Positions 44,642 to 53,395 of a DNA stretch of 64,000 bases are shown piece by piece. A model generated the notes under the pieces. The model worked only from the letters and a program-made list of their open reading frames with translations, ran no database searches and was not told the origin of the DNA. The DNA lies in NCBI RefSeq assembly GCF_016863095.1, contig NZ_BOOF01000003.1:1-64000 (forward strand), given 5' to 3'. This DNA comes from Microbispora siamensis (GTDB taxonomy: Bacteria; Actinomycetota; Actinomycetes; Streptosporangiales; Streptosporangiaceae). How positions within the stretch are numbered: position 1 is the first letter of the stretch; the number at the start of each line of letters is the position of its first letter. The position numbers and the translations under genes were made by a program.

Positions 44642-44944
44642 ATGCGATACAAGGCGATGTTCGCCACCGGGCTGGCCGTCGGCTACGTCCTCGGCACGCG
44701 GGCCGGGCGTGAGCGCTACGAGCAGATCAAGCGTTTCGCGCAGCGGTTCGCGGACAGCCCCACGGTGCAGGAGGCGGCGGGGCTGGTCGGCGCCCAGGCC
44801 TCGAAGGTGGCGGGCAAGGCCAAGGACTTCGCGGGCGACAAGGTGCCGTTCCTGAGGAAGACGGAGACCTGGGAGCAGGCCGACAGGACCGACCGGGTCG
44901 GCACCGCCACCGGCTGGCCGGCCGGCGCCGACCAGATTCCCTGA
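44642..44944 (+). CDS. Small YtxH-like protein
   Basis: This is a 100-residue protein with one N-terminal membrane-like helix (YKAMFATGLAVGYVLGTRAG). An amphipathic, lysine- and alanine-rich region follows (QASKVAGKAKDFAGDKV), and the tail is short. It resembles YtxH-like/YtxG actinobacterial envelope proteins with the GYVLGTRAGRERYEQI motif. AGGTGGAAG precedes the ATG. The function is unknown. Confidence 0.8.
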   Translation: MRYKAMFATGLAVGYVLGTRAGRERYEQIKRFAQRFADSPTVQEAAGLVGAQASKVAGKAKDFAGDKVPFLRKTETWEQADRTDRVGTATGWPAGADQIP

Positions 44945-45053
44945 GCGATCCCCGAGGCCGGGCCGCCCCATGGACGGCCCGAGACCAGACAGATCCCGGT
45001 CCGGCTCCGCCTCCCCGCGGAGGGCCGGCCCGGACGATGCGACGCGCCATCGG

Positions 45054-45083
45054 TGGGGCCCCCGGCATCACGCCGGGGGCCCC
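45054..45083. terminator. Hairpin between convergent genes
   Basis: A GC-only inverted repeat (GGGGCCCCCC and GGGGGCCCC halves with one bulge) around loop ATCAC lies between the YtxH-like gene and the convergent gene ending at 45112. Confidence 0.6.
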
Positions 45084-45111
45084 GCCGCTTTGGAAGGGCG
45101 CGGCGGATCGA

Positions 45112-45615
45112 TCAGACGCCGAGGCTGCGGCGTACCTCTTCGAGGGCCTGCTCGGCGTGGGCGCGCAGGCCCGGGTCGTCGGCGTCGAGCCCCGGGTCGA
45201 AGATGAACTCCCAGCGCGGGGTGTCGTAGCCGGGGATGCGGCGCGCGACCAGGCGCACTCCCCCGCGGCCGTTGATGGTCACATGGCGGCTCGCGACGAT
45301 CGTCGAGGTCACCCGCTCGCGGATCGTCTCCGGCAGCCTGCCCGGCTCCGGCAGGAGGGCCCGATGGACGGCTCCGTCCGTCATCGTGACCGTCACGCCC
45401 TCCTCGTCCCACACGGCCTTGTCCATCAGGTGCCAGGGCAGGCGCGGCCCGTCCGGCAGGTGCAGCGCCAGGGTGGTGGCGACGAGGTGGCCGCCCTCCG
45501 GCGTGGGCGCGTGGCTGATCGGGCGCTCGCCGCTCTCCAGGGCGAGAGCCGTACGGACCTCACGGGGCAGCCGGGAGCCGAACAGGCGGGACAGTGAGGG
45601 CTTCTGAGAGGTCAA
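45112..45615 (-). CDS. Conserved hypothetical protein
   Basis: This 167-residue soluble protein has no signal peptide. The content is a beta-rich central part (HLVATTLALHLPDGPRLPWH, VTVTMTDGAVHRALLP) and a C-terminal segment with PRWEFIFDPGLDADDPGLRA. I do not recognise a characterised family; the pattern looks like a widespread actinobacterial protein of unknown function. It stands alone. Confidence 0.75.
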   Translation of the reverse strand: MTSQKPSLSRLFGSRLPREVRTALALESGERPISHAPTPEGGHLVATTLALHLPDGPRLPWHLMDKAVWDEEGVTVTMTDGAVHRALLPEPGRLPETIRERVTSTIVASRHVTINGRGGVRLVARRIPGYDTPRWEFIFDPGLDADDPGLRAHAEQALEEVRRSLGV

Positions 45616-45701
45616 GGGGGCACCGCCAGCGTACGACGACCGTTAACACCCCCGAGGCTATCCGGCGGCACGGTCTCGACTTCGCTCCCCCCAGACACAT
45701 T

Positions 45702-46430
45702 TCAGGCGAGCCACTCCTGGAGTCCGGCGAGATGCCCGAGTTCCGACTCGACGCGCTGCCTGTCGTCCGTCGTGAGCTCCAGGCCACGCAGATCGGCGAG
45801 CCAGGCGTCGGTGGGCTCACCGAGGACCGTGGCCAGGTCGACAAGGTGACACAGGGCGATGGCCCGCTCGACCGGCGAGGCGTCCGCGCCGTGCCTGCGC
45901 ACCGCGGACTTGAGCGCACGGAAGGCCTGAAGGTCGTCGTTCTTGAACTCGCGCAGGATCCGGGCGTTGTCGAGGGCCTTGGCCAGGCCCGTCAGCTTCT
46001 TCGAGCCGCCGTACTCCAACTCGGCCGGCTCGTCGCGCTGGATGAAGATGATCGAATTTCCGGACGGATCGGTCAGCGTGAACCGGGACGCGCCGGGCCG
46101 GTAGCGGGTGATCCGCGGTAGGCCGGAGCTCAGCACCTTCCCGTAGACCCGGCGCATCGCCGCGACGAACGCCGCATGATAGGGCGCCACGGCGTCGACC
46201 AGGACCAGGCAGCCTCCGGAATGCTCCCGGGCCGGATCCAGGTCCTTGGGCGCCGGGCCGAAGTGCAGCTGAAATCCGCTCCACTGCAGCGCCAGATAGA
46301 CATAGGGCTTGCTCTGTTTGTAGGTCGCTTCGAATCCCAGCGCCTCATAGAACGCCAGGGTCTCCTCCACTGACACGCACGGCATCAACGGCACCGTCGT
46401 CTCGTTCGGCCGAATCGCGGACTCGCTCAC
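45702..46430 (-). CDS. VOC-domain protein with C-terminal helical extension
   Basis: The 242-residue product has an N-terminal VOC module (PLMPCVSVEETLAFYEALGFE, YVYLALQWSGFQLHFGPAP, RFTLTDPSGNSIIFIQRDEP). An alpha-helical domain of about 95 residues follows (KALDNARILREFKNDDLQAF, ERAIALCHLVDLATVL). GTG 46430 is preferred as AAGGTGGA lies close upstream. It may bind a small drug-like molecule; the extension is unusual for simple bleomycin-resistance proteins. Confidence 0.8.
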   Translation of the reverse strand: MSESAIRPNETTVPLMPCVSVEETLAFYEALGFEATYKQSKPYVYLALQWSGFQLHFGPAPKDLDPAREHSGGCLVLVDAVAPYHAAFVAAMRRVYGKVLSSGLPRITRYRPGASRFTLTDPSGNSIIFIQRDEPAELEYGGSKKLTGLAKALDNARILREFKNDDLQAFRALKSAVRRHGADASPVERAIALCHLVDLATVLGEPTDAWLADLRGLELTTDDRQRVESELGHLAGLQEWLA

Positions 46431-46565
46431 GTCATCCACCTTCCAGGTCGTCCCGGCGATGGTCACACCCCACCGGACGACTCGCATATGGATCGTTCCA
46501 GCGCCCCGCCTCGCGCCATCAGACGCCGATGTTCACCTGGCCGCGCCGGGCAACACCCATAACGC

Positions 46566-46600
46566 GACGAGCGCCTCCCAGAGGGCGGGAGGCGCTCGTC
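46566..46600 (-). terminator. Terminator of the sigma factor gene
   Basis: Perfect 14-bp arms (46566-46579 and 46587-46600) with a 7-base loop lie 13 bases past the sigma factor stop. Confidence 0.85.
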
Positions 46601-46613
46601 CGCGGTCGAGGCG

Positions 46614-47765
46614 TCAGTCCAGGTAGTCCCGGAGCATCTGGGCCCGGGTGGGGTGGCGCAGCTTGGCCAGCGTCTTGGACTCGATCTGGCGGATGCGCTC
46701 ACGGGTCACGCCGAACTCCCGGCCGACCTCCTCCAGCGTGCGGGGGTGGCCGTCGGAGAGACCGAACCGGAGCTGGATGATCCGCTGCTCGCGCTCCGAC
46801 AGCGTGGCGAGGATGTCGTCGAGCTGGTCCTGCAGCATGATGAAGGCCGCGGCCTCCATCGGCACCACGGCGTCGGCGTCCTCGATGAAGTCGCCGAGGT
46901 CGGAGTCCTCCTCGCCGATGGGCGCCTGGAGCGAGACCGGCTCCTGCGCGATGCGCTGGATCTCCACCACACGGTCGATGGGCAGGTCCATCTCGGCGGC
47001 GATCTCCTCGGGGGCGGGCTCCCGGCCGAGGTCCTGGTGGAGCTGCCGCTGCACGCGGACCAATTTATTGATCGTTTCGACCATGTGCACGGGAATCCGG
47101 ATCGTTCTCGCCTGGTCGGCGATCGCCCGGGTGATCGCCTGGCGAATCCACCAGGTCGCATAGGTCGAGAACTTGTATCCCTTGGTGTAGTCGAATTTCT
47201 CGACCGCACGGATGAGACCCAGATTGCCCTCCTGAATGAGATCCAGGAACAGCATTCCGCGCCCGACATAGCGCTTGGCGATGGAGACCACGAGCCTGAG
47301 GTTGGCCTCGATGAGCCGCTGCTTGGCGCGGACGCCCTCCCAGACCAGGTCTTCCAGCTCCGGCCGGGCGAACCTGGCGGCGGGACTCTCGCAGAGCTTG
47401 TCCTCCGCGAACAGGCCGGCTTCGATGGCCTTGGCCAGTTCCACCTCCTCCTCGGCGGTGAGCAGCGGAACCCTGCCGATCTCTCTGAGGTAGATCCTGA
47501 CCAGGTCGCTGGTCGGAGCGCGTTTGCCGATATCCTCCTCGTCCGGCTTGCTGGGCTCCTCGTCGCCTTGCGGCTCGAGGACCTCAACCCCGTTCTCGGC
47601 GAGCATCCGCACGACGCGCTCCAGCGCGTCGGCGGGCAACTCGGATCGGTCGAGCGCGGCGGCCACGTCGTCAACCGTGACGCTCCCGCGTTCCCTTCCC
47701 TTCGCGACGAGGTCCGCCACCTGGTCTACCGATGGCGGCCTGCTTGGCAGCACCGATGCACCCAC
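46614..47765 (-). CDS. RNA polymerase sigma-70 factor, primary/HrdB-like
   Basis: This 383-residue sigma factor has region 1.2 ([22 protein letters not shown]) and regions 2.1-2.4 ([53 protein letters not shown]). Region 3 follows ([20 protein letters not shown]), then region 4.2 ([20 protein letters not shown]). These are nearly identical to vegetative SigA/HrdB. It lacks the long basic N-terminus of Streptomyces HrdB. The gene follows dnaG by 134 bases on the same strand, as in the ancient dnaG-rpoD operon. It could be the main sigma factor or a group 2 paralogue. The GTG start is uncertain. Confidence 0.93.
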   Translation of the reverse strand: MGASVLPSRPPSVDQVADLVAKGRERGSVTVDDVAAALDRSELPADALERVVRMLAENGVEVLEPQGDEEPSKPDEEDIGKRAPTSDLVRIYLREIGRVPLLTAEEEVELAKAIEAGLFAEDKLCESPAARFARPELEDLVWEGVRAKQRLIEANLRLVVSIAKRYVGRGMLFLDLIQEGNLGLIRAVEKFDYTKGYKFSTYATWWIRQAITRAIADQARTIRIPVHMVETINKLVRVQRQLHQDLGREPAPEEIAAEMDLPIDRVVEIQRIAQEPVSLQAPIGEEDSDLGDFIEDADAVVPMEAAAFIMLQDQLDDILATLSEREQRIIQLRFGLSDGHPRTLEEVGREFGVTRERIRQIESKTLAKLRHPTRAQMLRDYLD

Positions 47766-47899
47766 GCAACACAGTGTGCAGGAAAGGCACCACTAAATGG
47801 CAGGCCTATTTTTGTCACCCAAGGTAAGGCGGAAGTCAATACCGAATCGAGATCAAAACATATGTTTGGCGGCTGTGAGATCTGGAAAGGGACGTTTAT

Positions 47900-49843
47900 T
47901 CAGGCCCCGCTGGCGCGTTCACGCAACACCCGTCGCTGCTGTTCCAGCGCCACGAGTTCGCCGAACAGCCGGTTGTACTCCTGCTGCTCCTCGACCGGGT
48001 TGAGCCGCTGCAGGCGTGACTTCACCTGCGCGACGGCCCGGCCGACCGCGACCTCCTGGATCTTGGCCAGGACGGCCGCGCCGTAGCGCTCCTCGACGTT
48101 GACGTCGGCGCGCACGGCCTCGACCGCGAACCGGGTCACGAGCGACCTCAGGTCGACGCCCGTCCCGTCCGGCGTCCCGGCGTCCGCCTGCTCCAGCAGC
48201 CGGTCGACCCACTCGCGCCCGCCGGGTCCTCCGGCGACGGTCCCCCCCGCCGCCAGGATGACCTCGTACAGCGCGACGTGCTCGGGCAGGGTGAACGTCG
48301 CCGCGCCGAGCGCGTCGAACTCCGGCCCGAGCAGCGCGGGCCGCTGCACGGCGAGCTTGAGCGCCTCCGCCTCCAGGCGGACGGCGGGGTCCAACGGCTC
48401 CTGCCGCGCCGGGCCGGGCCCCGCGGGCGCGGCACCACGCGCCCCCTGCTGTCTGCCCTGCTGCCCACCCTGTTGCCGGCCCGGGGCGCGCCCGCCCTCC
48501 TGCGTCCGCCCCACGACCTGCTGTACGCGCTGGATGACGAAGCCCTCGTCCATGAAGCCGAGCCAGCGGTCGAGGTCCACGACGTAGGTCTTGCGCAGCC
48601 CCGGGTCCTTGATCGAGCCCACGACGGGCGCGGCGGCGTCGAGCGCGGCCAGGCGGCCCTCGTTGGTGTTGAGGTCGTAACGGGACAGGATGCTGCGGAT
48701 CGCGAAGGCGAACAGCGGCTCGCGGCCGGCGATCAGGTCGCGCACGGCGGCGTCGCCCTGCTTGACCCGCAGGTCGCACGGGTCGAGACCGTCGGGCTGC
48801 ACGGCGACGAAGGTCTGCGTGACGAACTTCTGCTCGTCCTGGAACGCGCGCAGGGCGGCCTTCTGCCCCGCCGAATCGCCATCGAAGGTGAAGATCACCT
48901 CACCCCGGAACTCCGCCTGGTCGAGCAGCAGCCGGCGCAGGACCTTGATGTGGTCCTCCCCGAAGGAGGTGCCGCAGGTGGCCACGGCGGTCGGCACGCC
49001 GGCCAGATGGCAGGCCATGACGTCGGTGTAGCCCTCCACGATGACGGCCTGGGACCGCTTGGCGATCTCCCGCTTGGCGAGGTCCACGCCGTACAGCACC
49101 GAGCTCTTGTGGTAGATCGGGCTCTCGGGGGTGTTCAGGTATTTGGGGCCGTCGTCGGAGTCGAGCAGCTTGCGCGCGCCGAAGCCGATGACGTCGCCGG
49201 TGATGTCGCGGATCGGCCAGATCAGCCGGCCGCGGAACCGGTCGACGGGGCCGCGCCTGCCCTCGCGGGCCAGGCCGCCCTTGATCAGCTCCTGGGAGGT
49301 GAACCCGCGGGCCATCAGGTGCCGCGACAGCGCCTCCCACTCGTTGGGCGCGTAACCGACGCCGAAGTGCTCGGCGTCGGCCCGTTCGAAGCCGCGCTCG
49401 GACAGGAAGCGCCGCCCCGGGGCCGCCTCCGGGCTGGACAGCCGCTCTGCGTAGAACTCGGCGGCGGCCCGGTGCGCCTCGATCAGCCGCAGCCGCTCAC
49501 CCTGCTCGCGACCGGGCACGTAGCCGCCCTGTTCGTAGCGGAGCTGGATGCCGGCGCGCTGGGCGAGCCGCTCGACGGCCTCGGTGAACGTCAGGTTCTC
49601 GATCTTGCGGACGAACGTGATGACGTCGCCGCCCTCGGCGCAGCCGAAGCAGTAGTAGTAGCCCCGGGCCGGGGTGACGTTGAACGAGGGGGACTTCTCG
49701 TCGTGGAAGGGGCACAGCCCCTTCAGGTTGCCCCCGCCCGCGTTGCGGAGCTGGATGTGCTCGCCGACGACGTCGGCGATCGGCGAGCGCTCCCGCACGA
49801 GCGCGATGTCCTCGTCACTGATCCGACCGCTTCGCCCTGCCAC
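47900..49843 (-). CDS. dnaG: DNA primase DnaG
   Basis: The 647-residue primase has the CHC2 zinc ribbon (C44, H47, C65, C68: CPFHDEKSPSFNV and CFGCAEGGDV). A TOPRIM core follows (VIVEGYTDVMACHLAGVPTAVATCG, TFDGDSAGQKAALRAFQ). A Gly/Gln-rich linker near residue 450 precedes a C-terminal DnaB-binding domain. It synthesises RNA primers at replication forks. GTG 49843 is chosen by homology of the following residues (ISDEDIALVRERSPIADVV). Confidence 0.96.
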   Translation of the reverse strand: MAGRSGRISDEDIALVRERSPIADVVGEHIQLRNAGGGNLKGLCPFHDEKSPSFNVTPARGYYYCFGCAEGGDVITFVRKIENLTFTEAVERLAQRAGIQLRYEQGGYVPGREQGERLRLIEAHRAAAEFYAERLSSPEAAPGRRFLSERGFERADAEHFGVGYAPNEWEALSRHLMARGFTSQELIKGGLAREGRRGPVDRFRGRLIWPIRDITGDVIGFGARKLLDSDDGPKYLNTPESPIYHKSSVLYGVDLAKREIAKRSQAVIVEGYTDVMACHLAGVPTAVATCGTSFGEDHIKVLRRLLLDQAEFRGEVIFTFDGDSAGQKAALRAFQDEQKFVTQTFVAVQPDGLDPCDLRVKQGDAAVRDLIAGREPLFAFAIRSILSRYDLNTNEGRLAALDAAAPVVGSIKDPGLRKTYVVDLDRWLGFMDEGFVIQRVQQVVGRTQEGGRAPGRQQGGQQGRQQGARGAAPAGPGPARQEPLDPAVRLEAEALKLAVQRPALLGPEFDALGAATFTLPEHVALYEVILAAGGTVAGGPGGREWVDRLLEQADAGTPDGTGVDLRSLVTRFAVEAVRADVNVEERYGAAVLAKIQEVAVGRAVAQVKSRLQRLNPVEEQQEYNRLFGELVALEQQRRVLRERASGA

Positions 49844-49907
49844 GCTGGCGAGTCTAGAGCCTGCCCCCGACAGACCGGACGCCCCACCGCGGGCGGTCGA
49901 GGACATG

Positions 49908-49933
49908 TCACGACTTTCCAGAACCGGTCGTGA
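49908..49933. promoter_or_regulatory. Inverted repeat between dnaG and the M23 lipoprotein gene
   Basis: TCACGAC (49908-49914) and GTCGTGA (49927-49933) with a 12-base spacer lie in the 147-base divergent gap. It may be an operator; no regulator is known. Confidence 0.3.
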
Positions 49934-49990
49934 TGTGCGGCTTGGTCCGTTACAAAGGAAAGGTTCGGTAACGTCGACCAGGTGGAGATC

Positions 49991-50839
49991 ATGCGATCGG
50001 GGAGACTGGCCGCCCTCGCCGGCGCCGCGTTCGTCGCGGCGTCCTGCGGCGCGCCCGCCGGGGTCGCGGGAGTGAGCACGCTGCCGCCCACCCCACCGCC
50101 GGGAGGCGGCGTCACGGCCGCCACGGACGACTCCCAGCCCGGCCACATCGTGCCTCCACCGGGGGACGCGCCGGTGCGGGTCCCGCCGCCGAAGATGTCC
50201 CCCTACACGTACGCCTTCCCCATCAAGGGCTGCAAGGTGTCGTACTCCCGCAAGCTGCTCGTGCTTCCCAAGACCACCATCTGGGCGGCCAAGGGATGCG
50301 CGTTCGTGTCGCCGGTGGACGGAGTGGTCCAGGAGGTCAACGTCAAGAACCTCTGGACGCCCTCGACCGACCGCGGCGCCGACCGGGAGGGCCGGTTCGT
50401 CACGATCAAGGGCGAGGACGGCGTGCTGTACCTCGGCGGCCACCTCGACTCCGTGGAGCAGGACGTCACGCCGGGCACCAAGGTCAAGGCCGGGCAGTTG
50501 CTCGGCCGGGTGGGCAACACGGGCAACGCCCGCGACACCGCGAGCAACCTCTACTTCGCCATCTCGTGGCCGGCCGAGCCGCAGTACTGGTGGGTGCGGC
50601 GGGGCATCGTGCCGCCGTGGCCCTATCTGGACGCCTGGGACGACGGCAACCGCACCGTCTCGCCGCGCAAGGACATGCTCACGCTGCGCAAGAAGCTGGG
50701 TGCGACCCCGCCCTGCACCCAGCTGTGCGGGTCCAGCTCGTCCGGGCAGCCCACGCCCACCCCGGACGAGACCAAGCCGCCCACGAAGAAAAAGAAGAAC
50801 GGCGCCAACGACGACGACGTCGTGGTCATCCCGCTCTGA
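49991..50839 (+). CDS. M23/LytM-like lipoprotein with degenerate active site
   Basis: The 282-residue protein has a lipoprotein signal with lipobox VAASC (C19). A Pro-rich stretch (30-70) precedes a LytM-like beta domain (about 75-230). GGHLDSV (149-155) keeps one expected histidine (H151). However the first zinc motif HxxxD is missing, and the usual HLHF is SNLYF (185-189). So it probably binds or regulates rather than cuts peptidoglycan. The tail is Lys/Asp-rich (KKKKNGANDDD). Confidence 0.85.
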   Translation: MRSGRLAALAGAAFVAASCGAPAGVAGVSTLPPTPPPGGGVTAATDDSQPGHIVPPPGDAPVRVPPPKMSPYTYAFPIKGCKVSYSRKLLVLPKTTIWAAKGCAFVSPVDGVVQEVNVKNLWTPSTDRGADREGRFVTIKGEDGVLYLGGHLDSVEQDVTPGTKVKAGQLLGRVGNTGNARDTASNLYFAISWPAEPQYWWVRRGIVPPWPYLDAWDDGNRTVSPRKDMLTLRKKLGATPPCTQLCGSSSSGQPTPTPDETKPPTKKKKNGANDDDVVVIPL

Positions 50840-51025
50840 GCGGGACGCTCACCAAGGCACGGGTCCGTCCGCACCGAGCGTCGCGAGCTCGACCGCGACC
50901 GCCGCGCCCTGCGCCGCCGTACGCGGCAGGGAACTCGCCGGGCGCGCAGAGTGGCGGACCTCGACGGCGAGCCGCTGCCGCGGCGGCCCGAGGCGGCTCC
51001 CGAGGGCTTCTCCCGGCGCGGCGGG

Positions 51026-52330
51026 TCAGCCGGCCTTGAGGCGGTGCGTGGCCGCCGACAGGCGGCGGTGCCAGCCCATCGCGGAGGCGTCGGTCAGCGA
51101 GGCGATCTGGTCGACCACCGCGCGCAGCCGTCCCGCGTCGTCGGCGGCCTGCTCGAACTGCGGCCGCAGGGCGGGCTCCAGCGTCGCCGGGGCGCCGCGC
51201 AGAATGAGGTCGCCCAGCTCGGCGATGATCTCGCGCTGCCGGGCCTGGACGGCGTGGTGGGCCTCCCGGGACATCACGTAGCGGGCCGTCACCCCCTTGA
51301 GCAGCGCGCATTCCAGGCGGGTGGCCCTCGGCACCACCAGGTCCGCGTCGTACCGGTCGTGGCCGCCTCTGCCTCCCGGGGTGGGACGGCAGCCGTACGC
51401 CTCGCGCGTGGCGTCCTGGGCGGAGCGGCACAGCCGGCCGATGAGCGCGCTGGTGAGCCGCTTGAGCGCGGCGAGGTCGGCGAGCCCGGCGTCGAAGGCG
51501 GCCGGCCACAGCGGCTCGGCGAGCAGCCGGGCGAAGGTCTCCGACAGCTCCTCCATGCCGGCGTCGGGCGCGTACCACTCCCTCGTCAGGCGGCACACCT
51601 CCAGCCGTTCCTCGGGGTCCCGCAGGGCCGCCATGGTGACGTGGCCGCACGTCAGCGCGTCCTCCAGGTCGTGCACCGAGTAGGCCACGTCGTCGGCCCA
51701 GTCCATGATCTGTGCCTCGAAGCCGAGCGCGTAGTCGGGCGCCCCCTCCCGCACCCAGCGGAAGACCGGCAGGTCGTCGGGGTAGACGCAGTACGGCTGG
51801 CCCTCGCCGGCGAGCGGGACGCCGGGGACCCGGCAGGACGACCCGGCCCAGGGATACTTGCAGACCGAGTCGAGCGCGGCCCGGGTGAGGTTGAGCCCGG
51901 CGCTGCGGCCGTCCTCGGTGATGACCTTGGCCTCCAGCCGGGTCAGCAGGCGCAGGTTCTGCGCGTTGCCCTGGAACCCGCCGCACGGCGCGGCCAGTTC
52001 GTCGAGGGCGGCCTCCCCGTTGTGGCCGAACGGGGGATGGCCGAGGTCGTGGGCGAGGCAGGCGGTCTCCACCAGGTCGGGGTCGCAGCCGAGCACCTTG
52101 CCCATCTCCCGGCCGATCTGCGCGCACTCCAGGGAGTGGGTCAGCCGCGTACGGGGGCTGTGCAGGCCGGTGCAGTCGGCGGGGGCCACCACCTGCGTCT
52201 TGGCGGCGAGCCTGCGCAGCGAGGCGCTGTGGAGCACGCGTGCCCGGTCCCGCTCGAACGCGCTCCGCTCGGGGTTGCCGGGCGGCTCCGGCACCCACCG
52301 TGCCTGGTCGTGCTCGTCGTAGCGGGCCAT
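51026..52330 (-). CDS. dgt: Deoxyguanosinetriphosphate triphosphohydrolase (dGTPase)
   Basis: The 434-residue HD-domain enzyme has the dGTPase start RDRARVLHSASLRRLAAKTQV. The metal ligands are in RLTHSLECAQIGRE and CLAHDLGHPPFGHNGEAAL, and IMDWADDVAYSVHDLED carries the last aspartate. It converts dGTP to deoxyguanosine and triphosphate. The ATG is at 52330. It usually accompanies dnaG in actinobacteria, as here. Confidence 0.95.
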   Translation of the reverse strand: MARYDEHDQARWVPEPPGNPERSAFERDRARVLHSASLRRLAAKTQVVAPADCTGLHSPRTRLTHSLECAQIGREMGKVLGCDPDLVETACLAHDLGHPPFGHNGEAALDELAAPCGGFQGNAQNLRLLTRLEAKVITEDGRSAGLNLTRAALDSVCKYPWAGSSCRVPGVPLAGEGQPYCVYPDDLPVFRWVREGAPDYALGFEAQIMDWADDVAYSVHDLEDALTCGHVTMAALRDPEERLEVCRLTREWYAPDAGMEELSETFARLLAEPLWPAAFDAGLADLAALKRLTSALIGRLCRSAQDATREAYGCRPTPGGRGGHDRYDADLVVPRATRLECALLKGVTARYVMSREAHHAVQARQREIIAELGDLILRGAPATLEPALRPQFEQAADDAGRLRAVVDQIASLTDASAMGWHRRLSAATHRLKAG

Positions 52331-52503
52331 GCGTCCTCCTTCCCTGTGGCAAGCCCCGTGGCGGCGGGGAATGGAGCGTACCCGCGAAGGTCCTGTTTCA
52401 CGACAGATCCGGTAGTCCGATGGAAGATTGCCCTCTTGTCCGGTAAGCGGTCGCGAGCGATACTCGGTTTTTCCCGCCCTGGCGCTTCCGAGGAGGAGCC
52501 CTG

Positions 52504-53295
52504 GTGGTGGACAACGAGCTCGCGGAGGTCCTCCGATCCGGGCCCTTCGAGCGTGCCCTGCGGGCGGCCATCCGCGCCCGGGGGCTTAGCCTCGACCGCC
52601 TGCACGCACGGCTGCGCGAGCGGGGCGTCCATGTCAGCCTGTCCAGCCTCAGCTACTGGCAGCGCGGCCGGTCCCGGCCCGAGCGGGCCGCCTCGCTGGC
52701 GGCGGTCCGGGAGCTCGAAGGCATCCTGTCCCTGCCGGAGTACGCGCTGATCGGCCTGCTCGGGCCGCCCCGCCCCCGGGGCCGGCGGCCGGGGACGCTC
52801 ACCGTGCTCAGCCACCACGAGCAGGTGGTGGTGGGGGCCGGCCGGGGGCACCGGGTGAGCGCCCGGGTCGTGCTGCGGGCCGCCGCGCCGGGCCTGGACC
52901 GGTACGTGGTCGCCCATCAGCCGGGCACCCGGCTGCTGCGTACCGAGGGATGCCGGCCCGGACGCGGCGACGACGACGGGACCGGGCCCCTGACCGAACT
53001 GATCTTCCCGCACCCGCTCGCCCCCGGCGAGACCCACATCGTGGAGTACGTCACCGCCGTCGCCGCCGCCGACCGGTACGACCGGCGCCTGCGCGACCCG
53101 GTCGAGCAGCATCTGGTGCAGGTGCGGTTCACGGGCGGGCGGCTGCCGGTGCGGTGCTTCCACACCTGGTCCCCGGACGCGTCGGCGCCGCCCGGGGACG
53201 CCGGTGAGCTGCGCGTCGACGCGTTCGGGACCGCTCACCTGGTGGACACCGGCGCCCGGCCCGGCGTACGCGGCATCCGCTGGGAGTGGGTCTAG
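52504..53295 (+). CDS. XRE-like DNA-binding protein with beta-rich C-terminus
   Basis: The 263-residue protein begins with a helix-turn-helix-like segment (about 12-60: FERALRAAIRARGLSLDRLH, GVHVSLSSLSYWQRGRSRPE). A beta-rich domain of about 170 residues without membrane helices follows. GGAGGAG lies six bases before the GTG start. It is known only as an actinobacterial hypothetical regulator type; the function of the C-terminal domain is not recognised. Confidence 0.75.
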   Translation: MVDNELAEVLRSGPFERALRAAIRARGLSLDRLHARLRERGVHVSLSSLSYWQRGRSRPERAASLAAVRELEGILSLPEYALIGLLGPPRPRGRRPGTLTVLSHHEQVVVGAGRGHRVSARVVLRAAAPGLDRYVVAHQPGTRLLRTEGCRPGRGDDDGTGPLTELIFPHPLAPGETHIVEYVTAVAAADRYDRRLRDPVEQHLVQVRFTGGRLPVRCFHTWSPDASAPPGDAGELRVDAFGTAHLVDTGARPGVRGIRWEWV

Positions 53296-53395
53296 CGGCC
53301 GTGTATATGCCGCGCTCCCCCGGTGGCGCCGCTGGTAAAGCTCAAGGGAGTGTGATCGAGCCCGTCTTCGTATCCGGTCGAGTGCTCGAACGAGG

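Noticed and set aside
50826..52352. 508-codon minus frame over the dGTPase gene
   Set aside because: It is a shifted shadow; the HD motifs lie in the 51026-52330 frame.
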